This document shows, piece after piece, positions 49,968 to 60,196 of a stretch of 64,000 bases of DNA. The stretch is from Chitinophagaceae bacterium. Its GTDB lineage: Bacteria > Bacteroidota > Bacteroidia > Chitinophagales > Chitinophagaceae. The position numbers and the translations under genes are program-made. The notes under the pieces are model-generated. The model searched no databases. It worked only from the letters and a program-made list of their open reading frames with translations, and was not told the origin of the DNA. The DNA lies in contig JADBXP010000004.1 in NCBI GenBank assembly GCA_020403455.1, positions 181,828-245,827 of the forward strand. Reading direction: 5' to 3'. Every line of letters begins with the position of its first letter. Positions within the stretch are counted from its first letter, which is position 1.

Positions 49968-51680
49968 ATGAAAAAAATATTGCTCCCGCTGGTCATAGTT
50001 CTGCTCTTTGTGCAAATGCCCATGGCAGGACATTGCCAATGGAAATTGTACCACAATGCAAAAATATTTACAGCCAACAAAGCAAAACCTTTTGCCTCAG
50101 CGATTGCGATTGCCGGCAATAAAATTATTGCAGTAGGAACTGAAGCTGAAGTTAGGCGACAACTCAGAGGACCGGGCACCAGCATTGACTGCAAAGGGGG
50201 TTTTATGATGCCCGGATTACTGGATGCGCACATGCATGCACTTTCAGGTGGGAATAACCTCTTATTCGCCAATGTAGAAGACCAGGATCTGACCATTGAT
50301 CAATTGGTTACCTATGCAGAAAAATGCTACCTGAATAAGGAAGGTATGTCGGGTGATGTTCTGGTGATTTATGGAATTAACATTACTACCTGGTCACAAC
50401 TCGATGCGGTTGCGTCGAAATTCAATAGCGGTGCATTTAAAGAAATCCCTTTGGTGTTGAGTGGCTCAGACGGACATACCTCCTGGGCCAATCGTGCCAT
50501 GATGGGCCGGGCAGGATTGAATAAAACATTTCTGTCAAGACAGCCCGCAGATAAACAAATTTATTACGGAAAGGATGCCGCTGGTAATCCCACAGGATTT
50601 GTGAGTGAGGAAGGACAAAACATCATTGAGGCAGCTATACCGGTAAAGCCGGGATTGAAAGCTGCCGGCCGAAAAGCCATGGAATATTCCGCCCGTTTGG
50701 GCATCACCGGATGGTTGGATCCAAGTGCCGGAAAAACATCTTCCGAAAGTTCGCATCATTTAGAGGCCTATCGCTGGCTCAGCAACAATGGATTATTGAA
50801 TGTACACATTGCTACAACATTGGTAGCTGATCCGAATCAACCTGCACAACCTCAATTGAACAGGTTGGCATTGATACAAAAGAAGTACTCAGCCAGGAAT
50901 CTTTCAGTGATCGGAGTTAAAATCTTTGCAGATGGTGTTCTGGAACATCCTACTCAAACAGCAGCAATTTCCCTCCCATATACAGGTACTACATCGAAAG
51001 GAGTACTGCTGTTCGAGCCCCCTGCTTTTGCCCGCTTCGCAACCTTGGCAGACAAAGCAAATTGGTTGGTGCACGTTCATGCTATCGGCGACAGGGCGGT
51101 GACAGAATCACTGAATGGGTTTGCTGCCATGCGGAAGGCCAACGGCCATTCGGGAATACCTCATACCATCACACACCTGCAACTGGTACAACCGGCTGAT
51201 GTTATCCGCATGGGGTCACTCAAAATTATGGCGGCAGTTCAACTCTTGTGGGCTTTTGGTGATGCAACCACTATTGATATTGTTCAACCTTATATTCATC
51301 CTTCACTGTATCAATGGCAATATCCAGCCAGAAGCATGAAAAATGCCGGAGTAATGATTGCAGGGGCAAGTGATTGGCCTGTTTCCAGCGCCAATCCTTT
51401 TCAGGCAATGTATAGGGCTGTTACTCGCAAAGGGCCCAAGGGCGTGCTAGATAGTTCACAAACTTTATCATTAGAAGATATGCTCTATGCCTACACTTTG
51501 CACGCTGCCAAAGCGATGCGGGCTGATACGATGATTGGCTCTCTGGAAGCAGGCAAGTATGCAGATATGATCAGAGTAGATAAGAACCTGCTGGAAATAC
51601 CTATCGAAGAAGTAGAAAAAGCAATCGTACTGGAAACCATCTTCGAAGGAAAAGTGATTTACAGAAAAGCAGGCAACTAA
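49968..51680 (+). CDS. Exported amidohydrolase (YtcJ-like, amidohydrolase 3)
   Basis: A 570-residue metal-dependent hydrolase with a signal peptide (cleavage near GHCQ). The metal motif PGLLDAHMHAL is near residue 82, HVHAIGDRAV near 365 and ASDWPVSSANPF near 465, which give His-x-His, two His and the Asp of the amidohydrolase-3 site; a carbamylated-lysine position could be in GVKIFADGVLE. The substrate is not known; related proteins act on amides or cyclic ureides. Its stop is directly adjacent to that of the convergent kinase gene. Confidence 0.85.
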   Translation: MKKILLPLVIVLLFVQMPMAGHCQWKLYHNAKIFTANKAKPFASAIAIAGNKIIAVGTEAEVRRQLRGPGTSIDCKGGFMMPGLLDAHMHALSGGNNLLFANVEDQDLTIDQLVTYAEKCYLNKEGMSGDVLVIYGINITTWSQLDAVASKFNSGAFKEIPLVLSGSDGHTSWANRAMMGRAGLNKTFLSRQPADKQIYYGKDAAGNPTGFVSEEGQNIIEAAIPVKPGLKAAGRKAMEYSARLGITGWLDPSAGKTSSESSHHLEAYRWLSNNGLLNVHIATTLVADPNQPAQPQLNRLALIQKKYSARNLSVIGVKIFADGVLEHPTQTAAISLPYTGTTSKGVLLFEPPAFARFATLADKANWLVHVHAIGDRAVTESLNGFAAMRKANGHSGIPHTITHLQLVQPADVIRMGSLKIMAAVQLLWAFGDATTIDIVQPYIHPSLYQWQYPARSMKNAGVMIAGASDWPVSSANPFQAMYRAVTRKGPKGVLDSSQTLSLEDMLYAYTLHAAKAMRADTMIGSLEAGKYADMIRVDKNLLEIPIEEVEKAIVLETIFEGKVIYRKAGN

Positions 51681-53381
51681 TTATGCCAGCGGAACGCTGA
51701 TGGTCACCCTTGTTCCAGCCCCCTGCTCGCTATCAAGCAGCAGCTCACCCCCTGTAAGTTGAACCCGGTGCTGCATGTTCATCAATCCCAGACCGCCAGT
51801 TCTTTTTTCCTTCTCAGGCATAAATCCTTTGCCGTTGTCTTTTACTTCAATTTGAAGAAGATGCGGCTGATAATTGAAAAAAATATCAATGCGGGTAGCG
51901 CTCGCATGCTTGAAAACATTTTGCAGACTTTCCTGAATAACCCGGAAAAGGATGATTTCTTTTTGATGATCCATTGATTGAACAGTACCCTCACATTGAG
52001 TACTCACCTCACAAGATCCGCTGCGTTGAATGCGCTGGGCCTCCTGCTCCACCGAACCGAATAGTCCGAGTAGTTTGATGCGATCACTGCTCATACCCCG
52101 GGCCATGTCACGGAGGTCACGCATGGCGCGGCCAATATTTTCCTGGGCATCTGCAATCAATTGGTCTTCTGTGCCACCTTTGGCAGCTACCTGGTTCAAT
52201 TGCATGCGAACCAAACTTAACAACTGTCCGACATTGTCATGAATTTCCTGACTAACATGGTTCAGCGTTTGCTCCTGTATCTTTTGCTGGTTGTTGTACA
52301 GCTCACCTAAAATACGGGTATATTCTTCCAGCCTAGTTTTTGCCTGACGCAGTGTTGCAGTCATCTTATTGAAGTTGGTAGTAAGTAAGCCGATTTCATC
52401 CTGGTACATTACCGGCAGCTGCACATTCAGATTATCTGCATTAACTTTTCTAACTGCCCTGAGCACTTGTTTGAGCGGGGTAGTAAGTGTTTTCCGCAAC
52501 AAGGAGGGCAATAACAGGATAATGATTACGGTAGCGCTCAGAGAAATAAGAAAAATCTTTCTTAACCCATCCTGCTGAGCAATGCGTTTGTCGATTTCTT
52601 CCGGCAAAGTGGGTGGAAAAAAGATGAGGGTACAGATTGTTAGAAATAAAACAACAGAAGCAAAACTGTAGCCAGTTATTTTCACCTGAAAGCTGACAAA
52701 TACTTCGGAGAAATATAAATAAGTAATTATCAGACCAATCTCGCCCATCCAAACAAAAATGAAATAAGTCCAATACCCAATCGTCGAATAAAGACCGTAA
52801 ATAACACAGATGATAGAAAGGGTAAAAAAACTGGCGCTTATGGCGGCTAAGATAAGATGGGCTTGGTATCCACCTTTATTGGTTGACTTAAAGCTAATCG
52901 CTTTTCGAATGGCAATTGAAAGAGTAGCAACATTAGATATGATTCCCCAAACAAATGAGATTACCTGAAAAGTGTACGTATCGCTGTTGTTACCCAATTC
53001 ATTCCAGCCAATTAGTCCCAATAATAAAATTGAGAAGGGCACCATCAACATCATTACCCATTTTCTTTCCGTATCAAATCTGGGTTGGATGAACTGATAA
53101 TAGATCTGCAAATTCGCCAGCATTTGTGCTACGAGAACCGGACCATATATAAATGTTGTTTCAAGTTTGTACACCCAGGACCCTTCTGTTCCGGGATAGA
53201 GACTAAAACGTACCATCTGATCGAGATACCATGTTGAGGAGGCGATGTAATTAAGTAATAACCATTTTCGAATGGGTATGACAGACCTACTTTTAAAAAG
53301 AAACCAGGTCATCCCCAACTGCGTAACTGCAATGATAAATGCGATTGCAGAATGTGTATGTAAAAGAATCCACGAATTCAT
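51681..53381 (-). CDS. Membrane sensor histidine kinase with HAMP (HisKA_3 type)
   Basis: A 566-residue kinase. Residues 1-~295 contain about eight hydrophobic helices (a multi-pass sensory module); a HAMP-like linker follows at ~295-350 (TTPLKQVLRAVRKV), then NHVSQEIHDNVGQLLSLVRMQLN with His381, and an ATPase domain (DNGKGFMP, GGLGLMNMQHRV, GAGTRVTISVPL). No response regulator is near. The segment MSSDRIKLLGLFGSVEQEAQ matches the kinase at 38814 almost residue by residue, so the two are paralogs. Confidence 0.92.
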   Translation of the reverse strand: MNSWILLHTHSAIAFIIAVTQLGMTWFLFKSRSVIPIRKWLLLNYIASSTWYLDQMVRFSLYPGTEGSWVYKLETTFIYGPVLVAQMLANLQIYYQFIQPRFDTERKWVMMLMVPFSILLLGLIGWNELGNNSDTYTFQVISFVWGIISNVATLSIAIRKAISFKSTNKGGYQAHLILAAISASFFTLSIICVIYGLYSTIGYWTYFIFVWMGEIGLIITYLYFSEVFVSFQVKITGYSFASVVLFLTICTLIFFPPTLPEEIDKRIAQQDGLRKIFLISLSATVIIILLLPSLLRKTLTTPLKQVLRAVRKVNADNLNVQLPVMYQDEIGLLTTNFNKMTATLRQAKTRLEEYTRILGELYNNQQKIQEQTLNHVSQEIHDNVGQLLSLVRMQLNQVAAKGGTEDQLIADAQENIGRAMRDLRDMARGMSSDRIKLLGLFGSVEQEAQRIQRSGSCEVSTQCEGTVQSMDHQKEIILFRVIQESLQNVFKHASATRIDIFFNYQPHLLQIEVKDNGKGFMPEKEKRTGGLGLMNMQHRVQLTGGELLLDSEQGAGTRVTISVPLA

Positions 53382-53449
53382 AAGTCAATCTTTTATTTTT
53401 CTATACCCCTATCCATTCAATTTCAGTTATTCATTTTTTTTTTCGAGAT

Positions 53450-54916
53450 TTACATCGTTTTCCAGCCCAACTCTAACATCCTAAGTGCATTCCCGCTGAA
53501 AATTTTGGTGATCTGTTCCTCGGTTAACCTTGCTCTCATTTTTTCCAACAGATTTCCCATCTGCTCATATAAATAAAGATCGGGCGGCGTATTAGTAAAC
53601 CCATCGAAGTCCGTTCCAATAGAAAGAGAACTGAAATCTTTTTTCTCGGTCTGCTCATTAATATCAAAAATGGTTTCTATCACGCAATCAATTCCTGTCA
53701 ATTCCCAGCCCTCGAATTCCGGTAACCGGGTGTCAACACCTGTCAGCCACCATCTTTCTATGATGATGCCAATCACGCCACCACTTCGCTCTATTGCAAG
53801 TATGTCCTCGCTGCTTGCACCATAATATTTGTGGTGACTGTATTTGGTCACGCCGGTTTCTTGGTGGTACTTTTCATGTAATGCTCGCGAGCCTCCATGT
53901 GAAAACGTAATTGGTCTTGGTTCGTTCGGATGATTTTTAATCCATTCATCATGGAGCTCATATACTTGCCTGCGCGCTGCATCTGTACTATGCATGAGGT
54001 CAATTATCATTCCGAGCTCAAGCATCTTTTTTACTACCTCTTTACCAAGTGGGGATAGCCCCTTGTTCATTTCTTCATTAACAGGATCATACACCCTGTC
54101 ATACTTAAAACTATTCACTTTGGGAAACTCTGCAATTCCTTCAACACAGTCAGAAATTTCATTGGGGAATAAATAGGCCAGTGTAAGCATACAAACGCCC
54201 CGGTGCTTGAGTGCAACCAGGTTATCGAGGTATCGGTCATACTCTTTACCCTTCCCATATCCCCTTCCCATTACCCCTTTAACCGGTTGATGATGTTTGC
54301 CTGGCTTGCGAGGTATGAAAATTACTTCCGGCTTCTCGTTTCGCCCCAATGCATGTGACCCTTCAATGGCATGCACAAAAACTATTTTCCCCTGCGTTCT
54401 GGCAAACATCAAATCTTCAAAAGAACGCGCTATTACGAATGTTTCACTTCCCAACTTTCGGTTGGTGATATAAATCTGCTCCTCAAATAAATTAATGATC
54501 TTATTGATCTGGGTAAAATTGCTAAAATCCTCGTGCTCCATTTTATCGAACCACCTGTTCAAAAGACGTATCACATAGCTCAAAAACTTGAACTGTCGAC
54601 GCATGGCACCGACCGGTATGTCATGTGGAACTATCATTACCCCCACATGACCACATCTTAACCTGTGAAAATCTACCTGCATTCCCCACATAGATAAAAA
54701 CCCATCGCCGTGTGCCGGAGTATGGGATTTCCAGAATTTTTTCCCCCAGATATTCATTTTCATGGAGACGTGTGTATGAATATCCACCAGGTATTGCGGG
54801 CGTACCTTGATCTCAGGTTTTTCATCCAGTGGTGGGGGTTCCTTGGCAAACAAAAAGGAAGCGAATAAATTCTTCCATCCCACGCTATTGGTATCGTTGG
54901 GTGCGGCCAGGGACAT
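53450..54916 (-). CDS. Membrane dipeptidase-like (M19) metallohydrolase
   Basis: A 488-residue protein of the amidohydrolase/M19 renal dipeptidase group. YLVDIHTHVSMKMN near residue 45 gives the first His-x-His metal motif, VHAIEGSHAL near 190 the bridging Glu, MIIDLMHSTDAARRQ near 305 and TFSHGGSRAL near 335 the next His residues and SIGTDFDGF near 435 the Asp. The length is about 100 residues above a minimal M19 domain. No signal peptide is evident, so it is probably cytosolic. Substrate unknown. Confidence 0.85.
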   Translation of the reverse strand: MSLAAPNDTNSVGWKNLFASFLFAKEPPPLDEKPEIKVRPQYLVDIHTHVSMKMNIWGKKFWKSHTPAHGDGFLSMWGMQVDFHRLRCGHVGVMIVPHDIPVGAMRRQFKFLSYVIRLLNRWFDKMEHEDFSNFTQINKIINLFEEQIYITNRKLGSETFVIARSFEDLMFARTQGKIVFVHAIEGSHALGRNEKPEVIFIPRKPGKHHQPVKGVMGRGYGKGKEYDRYLDNLVALKHRGVCMLTLAYLFPNEISDCVEGIAEFPKVNSFKYDRVYDPVNEEMNKGLSPLGKEVVKKMLELGMIIDLMHSTDAARRQVYELHDEWIKNHPNEPRPITFSHGGSRALHEKYHQETGVTKYSHHKYYGASSEDILAIERSGGVIGIIIERWWLTGVDTRLPEFEGWELTGIDCVIETIFDINEQTEKKDFSSLSIGTDFDGFTNTPPDLYLYEQMGNLLEKMRARLTEEQITKIFSGNALRMLELGWKTM

Positions 54917-55211
54917 AGTCAGGTATAATATTAACTTTTTTAAAATACTGATTTTTAAGTACTTATTGTGTACTTATCACCCATTGAAATACATGTCACT
55001 AATATAACTTGCATAATATATTGTTTATCAAGTTATTATTGGCTTTCGGTGAATTCAGGATTTTTCCTGTTTCTTATGAACAGATTTTAACGTACTAAAA
55101 GGTGGTATCCATAAAAACTATAATTATATATCAGTTTGTAAATAGATTGCAGAGCGAGCACTGAATTTGCACACCCTATGATTCATCAATAAAAGGAACG
55201 TATAGGAATAT
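54917..55211. other. AT-rich intergenic region between divergent genes
   Basis: This 295-base gap separates the M19 gene and recD. It is much more AT-rich than the flanks and contains no credible ORF. The only promoter-like element is TGAATTTG followed by C (55162-55169), one mismatch from TAnnTTTG, about 43 bases before recD. No RNA gene or repeat seen. Confidence 0.5.
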
Positions 55212-56999
55212 ATGATGGGTACCAACGATATACTGGATGTTAACTGGCAATTTGCCCGGGCTTTTCCCGAACCCCGCCTGCAGCCGCATCTACGACTGCT
55301 GGCAAAAAAATTACAGGAAGGGCATATATGCATAGACGCAACACCTGCTACAACGGAGGAAGATGCCTTAACAGGCATTAATTACTTGCCGGAAAAAGAT
55401 TTATCTGAACTCAAGCCCTGGGTGGGCAACGCCACTACCATTTCACCCTTCATCCTACACCGCCGACGCCTCTACCTGCACCGGTACTTCCACTATGAGA
55501 CCTCGCTGCTGAGTAACATCCAACGCCTGCTTTCAACTGAAAAACTATACCGGACCGATTACCTGAACAAACTGCAAGAACAAACTGCACTGATGAAGGA
55601 ACTTGCTGCAACGCATGCTGTTGACGGACTCCCTCCACATCTGGCGGCGGACTGGCAGTTGGCAGCGGCATTGATGGCAGCCATACAACACCTGACCATC
55701 ATAACCGGTGGTCCGGGCACCGGAAAAACTACGACTGTAGCCAAAATCATCTGGCTGCTGCTGTCTATACAACCTTCTCTCCGCATCGCCCTGGCAGCGC
55801 CAACCGGAAAAGCAGCCACACGGATGGCTGAATCACTGCAATCCACCACACTTCCGCTGCCTGGTGCGGTTAAATCCATACTCGAACAACTGAAACCATC
55901 CACCCTGCATCGCTTGCTTGGATATAAGCAGGACAGTATTTATTTCCGTTATAATGAAGAACAGCCCCTTCCTTATGACCTGGTAATCGTAGATGAATGT
56001 TCTATGATCGATGTGACCATCTTCGCCAAACTGCTTTCCGCCATCGGACCAAAGACACGGCTGTTGCTTCTCGGAGATAAAAATCAACTGGCATCCGTGG
56101 AAGCCGGCAGCATGTTTGGTGACCTGTGTAACCAAACCGAAGCCATCAACAATTTCACCGATACAACCCGAACCCTGCTCAATGATTGCATTCCGGATGC
56201 GAAACGCAAAATTCCAACTTCCACTCCGAATGCACATCCACTCGCTGAACACATCATCGAACTGCAATACAGCCACCGCTTTAACATCAACAGCGGCATC
56301 GGTCGTTTCAGTCATGCAGTATTGCACAACCAGACAGATATACTGGAAAGCTTCCTGAACCAACCCCCCAATGCAGAAGTGCAAGTAATAAATCCACCGC
56401 ATGAAACAGCATTGGAGCAGTTTCTCACCGGATACAAGGACTATATCCAGGCAGCTGATATCAGCGAAGCTTTGCGGTTATTCCAACAACAACGAATCCT
56501 CTGTGCTACCAGGGAAGGCAAGGGCGGACTCTATGACAGCAATCAAGTTGCAGAGGCCTGGTTGAAAAAACAACAATTATTGCAACCTGATAATGGATTC
56601 TATGAGAACAGGCCCATCCTCATTACGCGCAACAGCCAACAACTGAATCTTATCAATGGCGATATCGGTATCGTTCGTACGATCAATGGACAGAAAAAAG
56701 TGTGGTTCGATGTTGGTAATGGTCAGGTGCGCGGCGTCAGCATTCATTATATACAAAACGCCGAGACCGTTTTTGCCATGACCATCCACAAGAGCCAAGG
56801 ATCAGAATACAACCGTGTACTGGTAAGGCTACCAGACAATACACATCTTCCACTACTAACCCGAGAGTTATTGTACACCGCTGTCACTCGTGCCAAACAG
56901 CAAGCGATCATTCTGTCCTCTCGGGAAGTTTTGAAAGCTGCAACTGCTGCTAGTGTATCAAGAGCATCAGGCATCAACGCCAGAATGGATGAAATTTAA
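55212..56999 (+). CDS. recD: Exodeoxyribonuclease V subunit alpha, RecD
   Basis: A 595-residue 5'-3' helicase subunit of RecBCD. Superfamily 1 motifs are complete: IITGGPGTGKTTTVAKI (Walker A, ~170), DLVIVDECSMID (motif II), LLLLGDKNQLASVEAGSMFGDLC (motif III), HRFN (IV region) and LYTAVTRAKQQAII (motif VI). The N-terminal ~150 residues are the RecB-contact domain. The length agrees with E. coli RecD (608). Tandem ATG codons occur at 55212 and 55215. It is the first gene of a three-gene operon and recC follows after 11 bases. Confidence 0.93.
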   Translation: MMGTNDILDVNWQFARAFPEPRLQPHLRLLAKKLQEGHICIDATPATTEEDALTGINYLPEKDLSELKPWVGNATTISPFILHRRRLYLHRYFHYETSLLSNIQRLLSTEKLYRTDYLNKLQEQTALMKELAATHAVDGLPPHLAADWQLAAALMAAIQHLTIITGGPGTGKTTTVAKIIWLLLSIQPSLRIALAAPTGKAATRMAESLQSTTLPLPGAVKSILEQLKPSTLHRLLGYKQDSIYFRYNEEQPLPYDLVIVDECSMIDVTIFAKLLSAIGPKTRLLLLGDKNQLASVEAGSMFGDLCNQTEAINNFTDTTRTLLNDCIPDAKRKIPTSTPNAHPLAEHIIELQYSHRFNINSGIGRFSHAVLHNQTDILESFLNQPPNAEVQVINPPHETALEQFLTGYKDYIQAADISEALRLFQQQRILCATREGKGGLYDSNQVAEAWLKKQQLLQPDNGFYENRPILITRNSQQLNLINGDIGIVRTINGQKKVWFDVGNGQVRGVSIHYIQNAETVFAMTIHKSQGSEYNRVLVRLPDNTHLPLLTRELLYTAVTRAKQQAIILSSREVLKAATAASVSRASGINARMDEI

Positions 57000-57010
57000 T
57001 TGTACCCGGA

Positions 57011-60000
57011 ATGTCATACCAACTCTACATATCTAACTCCCTGGAACAACTCTCCCACTTGCTTGCCGATAACCTTGGCAAAGAATCGCCGGATGTATTC
57101 CAGCAACAACACATCATTACCCAAACACAGGGAATGAACAAATGGCTCACGGGTCAGATAGCTATCCAACAGGGCATCACAGCTCAAATTGCTTTTCATA
57201 CACCCAACGATATAATCGGACTCCTCCACGAGTGGTTATCTGAAAAAGCATCACCCGTTATCACCGCCGAAAAAATCCGCTGGCAAATCTGGAAAGAATT
57301 GAATCAGCCGGAATTCCAACAAACATTTCCTGCCATCGCACAATACTACCGGGAACATCCTGTCCGTCAGATTGCTCTGGCCGTTGAACTGGCAGACCTT
57401 TTTGATCAATACCAGATCTACCGCCACAGCACCATCAATGATTGGAATGACACCGCTTCCGCAACAGACTTTCAACAATACCTCTGGAAAAAGCTCCATG
57501 CATATTATAAGGAGCGCGTGCTGGATAAACCCGGTATTGTAAAAAAGCTGAAGAAAGCACTTGCCAACAAAGATCAGTTGCAACTGCTCAGGAATCGGGT
57601 GAAGGGATTGCATTTCTTTGGCATCGCGGTAATTACACCCCTCCACCTCGAGCTTTTCAAAACTTTGGCTGAACACATTCCCTTGCATTTCTACCTCATG
57701 AATCCGGCACCTCTTTATTACTGGATGGATGATGAAACCGAAAAAGCGCAGATCAAAAGGAAGCAAAAAAACAAGTTGAATATGCCCTCCGGCGATTTCA
57801 ACCGCCCGGGTAATTCACTCCTGCTGGGGTGGGGAACCGTGATCAAAGACAGTTTTGCACTTCTATTCCAACAAGAAGAATTGATCAATGAATTATATGA
57901 TGACTGGGTGGTAACCCCTGAAAATCCAACCACCTTGTTACAAAAAATTCAGGCAGACATATTCAAAAATGCCTGGGGAGAAGATCGCCATATAATCAAT
58001 GAAACAGACCTCCGCGATAAGTCATTGGTCGTTAACAGTTGTTTTACCCCTGCCAGAGAGGTGGAGGTTTTATACAATGAACTGGTTCAATTAGTAGAAG
58101 CGAGACCCGGAGAAATTGCACCTCGCGAGATACTGGTGCTCTGCTCCAATATAGACGTCTACGCCCCCTACATCCAGGCAGTATTTGACAATGCCCCCTA
58201 CACATTTCCCTATACCATCTCTGATGAAAAAGTTTCACAGGGTCAGAATTTATTCGGTCAATTGCAACACTTGTTGCAGTTGGAAGAAGAATCCATGATT
58301 GCTGAAGAAATACTAGACCTCGCTGAATCGAAATTCATTCGCCGGCGATTCGGCATCAGCAACACAACACTGATACGCGAAACCCTCCAGGCAGCTAATA
58401 TCCGTCGTGACATCGCAGGTCAGCAGCAGAATGACACCCGATTGGTAAGTTGGGAATATGGATTGCAACGCATTGCCTATGGCTGGTGCATCAGCGGCTC
58501 TCCGCTCTATAAGACTCCAGAAGGCGATACACTGATTCCACTCGATTCCATTGAAGGTGATAATATATTTGAATTGGTAAGACTACATGCACTGGTGAAA
58601 GAGCTCATCACTCATCTTGAGGAAAGAAAAAGGAACAGACCCGTGGGCGAGTGGATCAACTATGTTCGTGCGATGATCACTGACCTCTTTTCCATCAACG
58701 AAGAAGAAGACGGCGATGATTACCAGGAACTCATTGCACACTTAGACCAGTATGCAACTTATGCCGAAGATGTAACCGACGCGGTATCTTATGAAGTTTT
58801 CAACCATCACTTCAGTGCATCCCTTGAATCAGTGACCCGTTTACAAAATTTCGGCAGAGGAGGTGTTCTCTTTTGTTCCCTCATCCCGATGCGGAGTATT
58901 CCGCACAAAGTAGTCGCTATGCTTGGCATGAACTACGATGAGTTCCCTAGAAAAGACAGACGACCTGATTTCGATCTGCAGAAACAACATCCCGCAAGGG
59001 GGGATCGCAACATCCGCAACAACGACAAACACCTGTTACTGGAAACCCTGCTTTCCGCCAGGGAACACCTCATCATCAGCTACCAGGGACAGGATGCGAA
59101 ACAAAATCAGGCCATCCCCCCCTCCGCGCTGGTTGATGAACTCATCAACTATATCATCGAAGGAATTCCGGGTGCAGATTATCGAAAAAGAAAAGATTTC
59201 ATAGTACAACATCCACTGCATGGATTCAGTGGAAGATACGGCAATGGCGGTCCCAATCAACTGATTACTTATTTGCAACCACTTCAAACATGGGTTCCGG
59301 CTAAAAAAACACCAATGCCTGCTGCAACACCGAAACGCAGTACCATTGAACTATATGACTTGTGTACATTCATTAAGAGTCCATTCACCTGGTATCTCCA
59401 GAAAAAATGGCAACTCTATCTGTACGAGGAAGAGATATTACTGGAGGATGCCGAAATTTTTGAATTAGGAAAGCAAGGCGAAAAGAATTTGCTCAATGAA
59501 CTGCTCGATTACCCGCCCTCAACTTATGATGCGCTGTACAAGAAGATGCTTCTACTGGGTCGGCTCCCGCTCAGCAACCGCGGAAGAATCATCTTCGATG
59601 GCATTGCTGCTGAAGCAAAAACCTTATATGAAGAGTTAGATGGCATTCGAATGGGACAGCCCATACAGTCAATTTCGATCAATCTGGAACTCTCAGTCGC
59701 TACCCTCAAAGGTGTGGTGGATGTTTATGGCGACCGGTTGATAGTGCGGCAAAAAAACTCCAAACTAAAAAAAGAATTGTTTCCGGCATTTACCCGATAC
59801 TGCTGTTTACGTGCACAAAATTTGCCTATCAGTTTTCATTGTAGAAAAAAAGATAAGTTGATAACTATCGATGCCGCTCAGTTATCTCCGGAGCAAGCAA
59901 TGAGCTGGCTGGAATTTGTTGCCAAAGGAATGATCGAGGGAACAGAGAAACCCTTCCTGCTTTTCCCCGAATGGAAAAATGCGAAAACTGAGCATTACTT

Positions 60001-60190
60001 TGATAACGGAAAAGATGGCATTGTAGAAGCCTTACAGGCTGAATTGCAGTATAGTCAGGATCAGTACCTCGCCAAAGCAAATGAATGGGGCTACTTCGGA
60101 CCCGCATATTTTGATGAGTTAAAAGCCAACACTGAATTTGCATGGGGGTTTCTGAACAATATTGATAAAAATTTGATCAAAGAAAAATAG
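57011..60190 (+). CDS. recC: Exodeoxyribonuclease V subunit gamma, RecC
   Basis: A 1059-residue RecC, the scaffold and Chi-reading subunit. Family marks: N-terminal LYISNSLEQLSHLL, TQTQGMNKWLTGQIAIQQGI, HFFGIAVITPLHLELFKTLAEH, REVEVLYNELVQLV, LDLAESKFIRRRFGI, CSLIPMRSIPHKVVAMLGMNYDEFPRKDRRPDFDL (a conserved RecC block split here by position) and SARREHLIISYQGQD-like text near 700. The nuclease-like C-terminal domain lacks catalytic residues, as in known RecC proteins. It starts 11 bases after recD and ends 6 bases before recB. Confidence 0.93.
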   Translation: MSYQLYISNSLEQLSHLLADNLGKESPDVFQQQHIITQTQGMNKWLTGQIAIQQGITAQIAFHTPNDIIGLLHEWLSEKASPVITAEKIRWQIWKELNQPEFQQTFPAIAQYYREHPVRQIALAVELADLFDQYQIYRHSTINDWNDTASATDFQQYLWKKLHAYYKERVLDKPGIVKKLKKALANKDQLQLLRNRVKGLHFFGIAVITPLHLELFKTLAEHIPLHFYLMNPAPLYYWMDDETEKAQIKRKQKNKLNMPSGDFNRPGNSLLLGWGTVIKDSFALLFQQEELINELYDDWVVTPENPTTLLQKIQADIFKNAWGEDRHIINETDLRDKSLVVNSCFTPAREVEVLYNELVQLVEARPGEIAPREILVLCSNIDVYAPYIQAVFDNAPYTFPYTISDEKVSQGQNLFGQLQHLLQLEEESMIAEEILDLAESKFIRRRFGISNTTLIRETLQAANIRRDIAGQQQNDTRLVSWEYGLQRIAYGWCISGSPLYKTPEGDTLIPLDSIEGDNIFELVRLHALVKELITHLEERKRNRPVGEWINYVRAMITDLFSINEEEDGDDYQELIAHLDQYATYAEDVTDAVSYEVFNHHFSASLESVTRLQNFGRGGVLFCSLIPMRSIPHKVVAMLGMNYDEFPRKDRRPDFDLQKQHPARGDRNIRNNDKHLLLETLLSAREHLIISYQGQDAKQNQAIPPSALVDELINYIIEGIPGADYRKRKDFIVQHPLHGFSGRYGNGGPNQLITYLQPLQTWVPAKKTPMPAATPKRSTIELYDLCTFIKSPFTWYLQKKWQLYLYEEEILLEDAEIFELGKQGEKNLLNELLDYPPSTYDALYKKMLLLGRLPLSNRGRIIFDGIAAEAKTLYEELDGIRMGQPIQSISINLELSVATLKGVVDVYGDRLIVRQKNSKLKKELFPAFTRYCCLRAQNLPISFHCRKKDKLITIDAAQLSPEQAMSWLEFVAKGMIEGTEKPFLLFPEWKNAKTEHYFDNGKDGIVEALQAELQYSQDQYLAKANEWGYFGPAYFDELKANTEFAWGFLNNIDKNLIKEK

Positions 60191-60196
60191 AGCTGC

